DNA of 64,000 bases from Stratiolaelaps scimitus (lineage: Eukaryota; Arthropoda; Arachnida; Mesostigmata; Laelapidae): assembly GCA_019614645.1 (NCBI GenBank), contig JABWDB010000037.1, positions 1,798,001 through 1,862,000 on the forward strand, given 5' to 3'. The translations under genes were made by a program, and so were the position numbers. Positions within the stretch are counted from its first letter, which is position 1. Each line of letters starts with the position of its first letter. This document shows positions 56,158 through 64,000 of this stretch, piece after piece. Below the pieces are notes generated by a model. The model was given only the letters and a program-made list of their open reading frames with translations. It was not told the origin of the DNA and ran no database searches.

Positions 56158-56913
56158 CTCTAGGAGTGTGTAGAGTCGAGAATGGGAGAAGAATGCATGA
56201 GGCAGTACCAGTCGCTTAAGAGACGAGAGCGTGGAAGTCTCCCGAGTGTGACCGTTGAATAAACGAGATCTGAAATTCACTGCAACCGATGCTTGCCTTC
56301 ACTGCTAGTTACTGAGACGAGTCCTGACATATATATGTATATACTAGCCATTACATTAATTTATACAACTTTAAATATACAATAATTAGAGAGGTAGTTC
56401 GATATAGGCTGTCATGCTAAGACCTTCATGGTCATCCCAGAAGTAGTCCGCAAATCGCTGCGACACCTAAAATTGTATTCAAGTATCTTTTCCTTTTTTA
56501 TGTTTCAAGGTTTCGATAATGCTTAATGCACTTGTGTCACTCAACCGTAGTGTGGGACTAGTGTAAGCTCACAAACCCAATAAACCCGTGTCCCCCCCCC
56601 AACTCCGAAGCTCGGGAATCGCTTGGCATTACCTCGATATATATTCAAGTATCTACAAGCGAGGAAACGCTTCTCCACGTCACCATTTTTTGTCTATTGA
56701 TTGTTTCAATCATGGCGAATGCTTAGGCTTTATATTATTATCGTTTAATAATAATACTAATAATTGTTATTATTATTATTATTATTTTCCTGTTTTAATC
56801 CCCGCTCTCCAATTAGTGCTATGACTCCGGTTCTGGCGTCTGTACCATAGAAAGAGCTATCGGCTCTTCAATTACTTAGCCTTTTCTACAGGCTCGCTAC
56901 AGGGGCCACTTAC
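56158..56913 (-). other. possible intron; (TTA)n at 56768-56787
   Basis: This is the interval between the two candidate minus-strand exons. It begins GTAAGTGG at 56913 and ends CTCCTAGAG at 56158, as an intron would. It also holds AT-rich DNA and an ATT microsatellite. Confidence 0.25.
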
Positions 56914-57173
56914 AACAGAAGCAGGCTTCCGTGCTGAAAGGCGTCGGATTATCAGGTCGACGTCGAAAGCCTTTGACACATCGACCGAACCAGATCGCAG
57001 AGTGATATTACGAGACTCTGATCTAAACAGGAAGCGTATGGGTTCAGGTAGAAAAATAATAATAATCGGACAGAATGAAATTGCCTCCTTTATCTTCGAA
57101 CCATCTGCTCTGCGAAAGACCTCTGCTTGTCTCGTATCCCAATAATTGATGATGCCATCATTGAAGAACCTGA
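56914..57173 (-). CDS. candidate internal exon, unknown product
   Basis: The minus strand has TTTATTAGTTGTTTCTGTATAG, a good pyrimidine-rich acceptor, just before 57173, and the donor GTAAGT right after 56914. The 260 bp between are open: two bases complete a codon, then 86 codons including FFNDGIINYWDTRQAEVFRR and GSVDVSKAFDVDLIIRRLS. The exon leaves phase 0, matching the next candidate exon. DVSKAFD resembles motif A of LINE reverse transcriptases, but the neighbouring residues do not continue that domain. No family is recognised. Confidence 0.38.
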
Positions 57174-57416
57174 CTATACAGAAACAACTAATAAAGGTTA
57201 GCATCGATTCTGGTCAGATTGCAGACACCTACCTGAGATTCTTTGCCATGAAAAGCCATGAGCGACTACAAAGCAAGCGGACGTAACCGAGTGAAGACAC
57301 CGATCTTCTAATTGTTCAGTACTTTGTGAGCTTTCCTTTATCCGATTGCTTAATGAAAGTTTAAACGTAGATAGTCCTGTTGCAGCTTGAATTGTTACAC
57401 TAAAACAGGGGTGAAT

Positions 57417-57470
57417 GTTCACTGGTTTATTAAAGGAACTGCAATTTTTACAATGCTTAATTTCTCTAAT
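57417..57470 (-). mobile_element. SINE-A tail fragment
   Basis: Minus strand: AGAGAAATTAAGCATTG, TAAAAATTGCAGTTCC and TTTAATAAACC. About 54 bp of the 3' third, inside a 154-residue minus frame that it partly creates. Confidence 0.6.
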
Positions 57471-57904
57471 TTGTAGGTTTCCTATGCATTGATATTCCTT
57501 TGATATTCTTTGCCTCTGGAGAGTTAGGATCAACAGCCCAGAATGTCCCATTAAGATTTTAATTAATTTGTAACGACAATACTGCCAAGTCCACCTTGTG
57601 GACCCTTTCCCAAACTCTGTGGTCACGAGGGTCACAAAACATTCGAGCATATCTCTATACAATGCAGAATTTAAGACTTTTCTAAATCAAATCAGGCCCC
57701 CACGATTCCAATAATGCAGATTGAAATATGAAATTTGAATTGACATTTGGCTAACTTATTTCTGGCATGTTTTCCTTTAAGATATGTTCAATTAGGCTTG
57801 AAGCTTGGGTGCAAAAAACACCCCTTTTATTTTATTTTTATCTCTTTTTTTTCCATTTTTATTTTTATTTTTTACATTTTATCGAGAACTAAAGCGTATT
57901 GTAT

Positions 57905-57952
57905 TGCAGTTCCGAAAATAAACTTGATTTTCAAACTTGAAAACTTGAAAGT
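57905..57952 (+). repeat. LINE-like 3' terminus, second copy
   Basis: GCAGTTCCGAAAATAAAC followed by (TTGAAAAC)n-like repeats. It matches the first 18 bp of 28183-28222. A T-rich stretch precedes it (57823-57880). Confidence 0.35.
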
Positions 57953-57969
57953 TTTAATTTAAGTCGTAC

Positions 57970-58299
57970 TTAATTGAAGATGAGGTGTCCTAAAAATGCA
58001 CAAACAATGATCGTATCTTCGGTGTCGAGACGCAAACGAGAAGGGCCCATTCGAACGTTTTTAACAGCTTTCTGATATGCCACGTACAGACTCTCTATTG
58101 CACCAGCAGCAGCAATTGTTGCCGTTACATCATCACGGTCAATCTGAAAAATCGCACGAGGTGGGCAGAGAGGCCTAGGCCTTTTTGCGACCCGAGGAAA
58201 AGTCACCGTCAAGGCCAACCGATAGTCCATGTTGACTCCCTTCGAGTGACTCATTCGTTGTCCGCAATGTTTCCGTCCTCGGAAACGCACAACGCTCAA
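57970..58299 (-). CDS. candidate coding frame or exon, unknown product
   Basis: This 109-residue minus frame is the most protein-like stretch of the area by residue balance (for example DRDDVTATIAAAGAIESLYV and GPSRLRLDTEDTIIV). GGCCTCTCTGCCCACCTCG through ATTTTTCAG, within it at about 58150, is a strong splice-acceptor shape, so the exon may begin at IDRDD. It ends at TAA (57970). No family is recognised. It lies on the same strand as the two candidate exons to its left, but no donor gives a clean phase match to them. Confidence 0.3.
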   Translation of the reverse strand: MSVVRFRGRKHCGQRMSHSKGVNMDYRLALTVTFPRVAKRPRPLCPPRAIFQIDRDDVTATIAAAGAIESLYVAYQKAVKNVRMGPSRLRLDTEDTIIVCAFLGHLIFN

Positions 58300-61200
58300 T
58301 GGCGTTCAGAGGGAATCGTTCCACGATATAGAGCTATATACACGAGACAGCCATTTTCGCGAATATAGTCCACATACACACACACACACATAGATATATG
58401 AATCTGGAAACACTGTGCTTGAACTGGCCATCCTGAAATACTCGATCATCGAGAGGTTCCCGTCGATTAAAGCAAATGGGCTAAGATTTTTCAAAGGTTT
58501 TTCCCATTGAAGAGATGTCAAATGAAAAATGTCTAATAGCGAAGCGTGCAAAAGTCGTCTACATCGACAGCGTCCTGACGTATTCTCTTCGTGGGTTCGT
58601 CCTACGAATTTCTAATATACGATTTGGTTTTATCATGTGCATTTAATCTGCCAAGTGATTTACATACGTTGGATGCGATTATTCGACAGGTACTCTATTG
58701 AGATTCGGCATGAGCATGCCTCTACCGTAGCCGATATTAGTGGAACTCTTTCCTCGCTAATAAAGCGCAGTTTAGCTAAACCTGTAATATTGTCTGAAAT
58801 CAATGCGTACGACAAGGCAACAGCCAGTTGTTCATCTCAAATGATTGAGCTGCTACTTAAGCCAAAACCATAATGTTTACCGTTGAATATAGAGCCTTTT
58901 GTTGTCCCACGTTTTCCACAATTCACCCGATTTTATTCTAAATCAATTCTCTTCGGAAACGAGCGAATTGCGACATGATCGAAACAGATCACTATCTACT
59001 CAACTACAATACCTTGCATAGAATACATGGATCCTCTAATATTCCGTCGAGATTAGTTCCCGTTCATTCAGATATGATCCTATGTCGGTTTTCAAATGCA
59101 CCATTCCGCTATTTTATTAGCTAAAAGCGGGTTTTAGTGAGCGCAAAGGTAAGATACTTGGTTGGTTTATCAAATGAAATATTATATCTGTGTGTGTGTG
59201 TGTCATGAGATGTCGAATATATTTTTGGCGCATCGCATTTATCTTCTCCGTCATCCGTTGCAGTGATTTTCGCCTTCATTTTTGACGTCTCCTCCGCCAC
59301 TCGAAAATCCTCTCGGCCACGTTCTCAGCATCCCCTTTGTTCAATCCAATGGCGGGTAGGCGGGGGTTTCCCAGGTCCTAGCCATGCCTAGCATGGCCTG
59401 AATAGCTGGATGCTGCTCCTGTACCTTTCCAATGTTGTCCTGCCGGCGTCATCGTGGTCGTCATTTGTTGCCGACGACGGTTGGAACGATCTCATGATTC
59501 CGGAAAGGAGGACTCCATAGTGACACTTCTGTTTCAGATCCGCAGCGGAGATCCGGCGATGTCGCTGTTTCGATCTGGCGACGCCACAATCCATTATAAT
59601 TCATCTATCTTCATTTTAGCTGCCCATACAGTGTGATGCGACAGCCGAGCAGACCAACGGCAGAGGTAGGAATTGTCCACATTTTCGTATCTGCCCCATT
59701 CGGTCATACCCACACACACACTCACGCACCGACACAAGCTCGTGCGTGCTCCTTAAACTGTCAGCTGAGATCTATTAGCAATGTATCACAATGAAGATGA
59801 CAACGACATCGATTCAAATGGAGCCCACTCACAGATCACGGATCCTCGGCCACTATCCGCCATTACATGCGTTGTTGTTACTGGGCTCGCTCAACGATCG
59901 GCAATCTACTCTCTTGGATGACGACATACGTGGACATTTTTCACCAGCAAGGTTTATTGCGGCTGATGCATGCGGTCGTACCGGGAATTTGAAATTCGTA
60001 CTAGGACGAACAATAAGATAAGACTAATGGGCTGGCTTAGCTACTAGGAAATAGCTGACTCTTAATTACGATTCATGACGTATGTATGACTTTGCATGAA
60101 CGGGAATGGAACTTTTTGTTTTTTTTATTTCTTTGTTGCATTTAATTGTTTACCCTGTATAGCGCTTTCAGATTCGAGCTGCAATTCATACAGCAACAAT
60201 AGTAATGGGTAATATGATAACTGTCTACCGGTTTCTAGAATATATGAACACTTATTTATTATACATTTCATACATAAATAAATATAGATATCAGTTACTT
60301 GACAAAGGTCTTTACTTCACTAACGAACTTCTTGGTCGGACAGTGACCCAGTCTCGTATGACAACAACTTGCAGACTGCTTCCAGCAAAAAGAGATAAGC
60401 AATAGAGAGGCGGTTAATTCTTTATCAACAGATAGCTACCGTCTCCGCATACGGCGAACACTGACCCCTTTTAACACGAGTCGTCCTTTTAATTACAGCC
60501 TAATTATTATGGAATATGAAATCAATCAAGGACAATTGTTCTACCACGTTTAAAGGCGGAAGCACAACGTGTGTGCATTCTGTAAATCTTCCTTACGGAA
60601 AACAAGAGGCGAAAACCTCAGTCACAGAGTTCCACGGTGGCCGCACTAAAATCGCTCCAAAAGCTTAACGTGGAATGATACCATCTCGTCGATTAATCCG
60701 TTTGTAGTGGCCACCATGTCAAATCGTGTACGCAAAGTGAAATCGGAGGAGACACGTTTGCAACACTCCCCACGTGTACAATGGTCCTTCTCGAATATCG
60801 GAGTCAAGCGCCGAGGGATGGATGCTAAATGGAAATTAAAAAATACGAAAAGACGAATGTGACAGACAGCTTAGTCGAATGTTATTGGCGTATTTACGTG
60901 GCGCATTACGTGAAGCAGTCAGGGAACGAAGTACTTTGCCGTGGCTGTTTTAAAATAGACGTATATATATATATACTTACTGATCTGTGCTGACGTGAAG
61001 AAGGTTGAGAGAATGCCAGATAAGCAAATAAAGGCTATGAATATGCTCCTCAAAGTAACTAGAATAGTTGATTAAAGCCTTTAAAGACCTTAAATTTTCT
61101 CGGAGTAACCCTCCGCGCTTACCATCAGTGTCGCATTCCCTCCTTCGTGAACTGCCGACAACTTTTGTCGACTACGCAGACCATCACCGAATTATTAAGG

Positions 61201-61726
61201 CATATTCATAGGATTACTAAAGCATAGCTATAAAATGTAGATACCGTAAGTCGTGAAATCTCTGCCTTCTCGGTTATAAATGTACAAAGAACCCTGTTCC
61301 GATGCCCTAAACGTTTGGGACACCCTTTCGATTATATTAATTTGATTACGATACGTTAATTGCATTAGTGTAATTGCAGTTTCGTCAATGTGCGACGCAC
61401 TGTATTGTATGTAATGACCAATCATGCTGTACGCGTTATATTATCTGCCTGGGTGTGCACGGAATCGATGGCACCAGCGACGACCCTGCTTGTCTAAGTA
61501 TACACCATGATATATCTACGGACAATGTCAGTTAGCCAGAGACACCTGTGAGAATTACACCACACGCGCTCACACCAATGGACGCCGATACGGAGATATT
61601 ACGGACAATGACGTCGGTGTAAATGAATCCCTGTTCAGTAGGAGATGGCGAAACGGCGCAGGGCCAGCGGAGAAAAAGTGTATATTTTGATTACTCGCTG
61701 TTCGTTCGGTTTTTATTTTTTGAAAA
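58300..61726. other. no gene supported
   Basis: A 78-residue plus frame at 58637-58873 has a balanced composition (STVADISGTLSSLIKRSL) and an ACAG/GT border but no donor or motif. (CA)n at 58374-58390 and (GT)n at 59190-59203. GC-richer at 59.2-59.7 kb. No SINE is visible. Confidence 0.35.
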
Positions 61727-61827
61727 AGGTTTAAGGGTTAAAGGCTTTACTGGTTTATTAAAGGACCCGCAGTTTTACAATACGCCAGGTCTCGGTGAGT
61801 TCGAACCTGCGGCCTCCGGCTTTAAGT
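61727..61827 (-). mobile_element. SINE-A copy lacking the 5' half of the head
   Basis: Minus strand: AAAGCCGGAGGCCGCAGG, GGTTCGAACTCACC B-box variant, GTATTGTAAAACTGCGGGTC and TTTAATAAACCAGTAAAGCC. The A box is missing. Confidence 0.7.
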
Positions 61828-64000
61828 AATGTTACGAGACAAAAGTGCCGCCCAAAGTGTATATTACTGCGATGCAACATTGTTGCGTCATTATTCTGGC
61901 GGAAATTAGGCAAGTCTACGGGTCAGTTTTAGTGGCAAATAAAAATGAGAAAAAAAAATATATATATATATATAGCATTGAAGTAAACTAAGATTCGTCA
62001 TCCCCGCATGCCTACCACCAATCCAAACAGGTAACACCCTTTCAGAAGCCTAGAACGCCATGGTACTGTATCCGTAACGGCGACGTCAGGTCCATCGAAT
62101 GCGGGAAATCAATAATTGTGTGACAAAATTTTCCAGAGAGAGAGCTAGCCAGGGTTGGGCTTCGTAAGCTAAACTCTTTTGGGGTTTGTCTTTCGGCCTA
62201 ATAACAGCATTCAGAGCAAATGTCCACGAGGCCAGCTGTGCATTGCTTCCCAAGGCGGAGCCCCCCATAAATGTGCAACTGTTGGCCTTCCCAGGACAAC
62301 TGCTCCTGCGGCTATCATCATCACATCGGTGGCAGTCGACGCCGACCAATTAGATAGCAATTCTTCCATACGTATCAGCGGAATGAATGAATAGATAAAT
62401 AAATAGCTGCTGCTGCTACTGCCGTGATGGCCAAGCCCGGAGGTTCGCTTGATCGCTTAATCACGTGTGAGCAGGTGGGGGGGGGGTATAGTTGGGGTAA
62501 GGGTAAGGTATATACTTAGATAGGTGGGCCACATCTCGCACACTCGATGGAGGTTGCAGCCGCAAAAGTATCGGACACACATGAATAACTAAGCAGGGAA
62601 TCGCAGCAGTCAACCGACCGGACCCCGGATGGGTGGTTCCGTGCGCGACACAGGCAGATACAGAGTGCGAGAGATGCTGCCCTCCCGGATACGACGAGAT
62701 AGGATTCACCCTCGCGATTGTCGTTACTACCAATCATAATTTAGTGAAATCAGCGATGCAACAAACCACTGCTGTGGGCTGTTTCGATATGCAATGGTCA
62801 TCACGAAAGGCACCCAACAGCGCAGCGCGGCAATTCGATTTCTGAGCAAAATTATTATTTTTTTTTTACTTTTCAAAGAACATTTTCTGGAAGGTTATTC
62901 TCCGGTACTGCCGAAAGCAAGCATTTCAAAGTGCACGATGGATACACCTTTCTGGACAACTACATTAATTGTTACTATTACAGTGTATACCATTCTTTTT
63001 TTGCATTGACAAGTGTTCTCTGCGATTTCATTGGCTTGCACAGCCATCATGTCGAGCTCCATATAGCCGATTTCTCGAAGGCAATTAAGTTGAGCAAGCA
63101 AATCTGTTAGCCCCCCTAATGAATTGAATTACGGCTGCTCTCTCGCTACGAAGAGGCTGCTATTCTCGTGCGGGAACCACTTTTCGCTTCAAGCACAATC
63201 CGATCGAGAGGAGGAAGAAAAAATCCACAGATTTTTGTAGCCACAAAGATAGTCAGAGTGACACTTCAATTTAATCGGCTGTGTCCGCCATCACTTCAAT
63301 CAGTTCGCATTTGCCTTCAAGCACCACGACGACCGTTCATGCGTACACAGATAACGGATAATGCTCATAGTAGTAGGAATAATAATAATGATAATAATAG
63401 AGAATATCTTGGAGAAGGACAATTAGCCGAAGAAGTTCAAAGCGCTAATTCCTAATTGTAGACACAACGTGGCCAGATGAAGTCCGTTACGCCATAGGTT
63501 CTTGAAGTATTAGCACGAAACAACCTTTGGGTGGTTCCTGTCACATAACAGGGGAATAAGAGCTGACGGCCGACTAAAACAGTAACGTATGAAGCGCCAG
63601 CATTGATTTCACGTTATTATTATCATTATTGTTATTATATTATAAGTCATATTAATTTAGCGTGTAAGGGGGTCGTGCGAAGTACTCATTACTATCCTAT
63701 GATAGAATGTGTTCGAACCTTTCGAACCCGGAGAACCTTTCATGGTCGATTGCTTCTTAAACATAACTATGAAATACATAATTATGAATGGTAAATTGCA
63801 ACGGCATAGCATAGTTAATGTAATTTGTTTCACGCGACGAAGGTAGTGTGTATATACCGTTTATTTTTATTAAATTAGCCGAACGTATGGTAATCAACAA
63901 CAAGCAATTAATGTTCTTCTGCTGTTATTACTCGATAGTCCTATGTATTAGACCAATCCGAGATCACAATGATAAAAAAAAATAACTGCGTGATTATACA
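61828..64000. other. no gene supported
   Basis: (AT)n at 61960-61975, a G10 run near 62477-62486, and (AAT)n-like stretches at 63378-63402. Frames of 60-95 residues show no motif. The window ends in AT-rich DNA. Confidence 0.35.

Noticed and set aside
56940..56990. DVSKAFD as a LINE reverse-transcriptase motif A
   Set aside because: The residues before and after do not follow the domain, and splice borders fit a host exon better. A profile search would decide.
57560..57662. KILMGHSGLL as the end of a LINE RNase H or reverse transcriptase
   Set aside because: The GH-to-Cys spacing is only loosely similar, and on this strand it would lie before the supposed motif A, which is the wrong order.
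1..64000. CRISPR array, operons or other prokaryotic organisation
   Set aside because: No spaced direct repeats and no adjacent long genes. SINEs and splice-like borders point to a eukaryote.

Overview
This window looks like non-coding or intronic nuclear DNA of a metazoan, probably an arthropod. The signs are dense tRNA-derived SINEs, long (AT)n, (TC)n and (ATT)n microsatellites, no operon-like gene packing, and almost every longer open frame being a shadow of a repeat. A chelicerate is possible, but nothing in the sequence fixes the class. No complete gene could be recognised.

The clearest content is three families of short retroelements, named here only for this window. SINE-A has a tRNA-like head with an A box near TGGCTTGGACGGCTAAG and a GGTTCGAGCCCC B box, an unusually long anticodon-arm hairpin, and a 3' end built of AATAAACC and CTTTAC units. 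SINE-B has a TGGTCTAGTGG A box and a GGTTCAAATCC B box, and is about 260 bp when complete. SINE-C has a TGGCCTGGTGG A box, a GGTTCGATCCC B box and a body starting GCACATTTGCAT. SINE-B and SINE-C have unrelated heads and bodies but end in the same small stem-loop followed by a short A-rich tail, which suggests one LINE enzyme served both. SINE-A has a different end, so it probably used another LINE. Several SINE-B copies still have target-site duplications. SINE-A pieces sit inside two SINE-C copies, which orders the insertions in time.

By region: 0-13 kb is SINE-rich and mostly AT-rich, with a dispersed 120-bp repeat near 8.1 and 9.7 kb. From 13.4 to 20.3 kb the sequence is distinctly more GC- and CpG-rich and holds longer open frames. 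The best of these (15.39-15.91 kb) has a leader-like hydrophobic segment, and a TATA-like site lies at 18.36 kb; this may be a promoter and exon area of an unrecognised gene. From 20 to 53 kb SINEs, microsatellites and unannotated DNA alternate. This part has an exact 15-bp target duplication around a poly(A)-tailed insertion (23.6 kb), inverted SINE pairs (28.5 and 41.4 kb), and a long AT-cored hairpin (43.85 kb).

A decayed LINE reverse-transcriptase end lies at 53.43-53.77 kb. On the minus strand at 55.85-57.17 kb two open segments have consensus-like splice borders in compatible phase, and a third open frame lies at 57.97-58.30 kb. These are the best candidates for real host exons, but no family was recognised.
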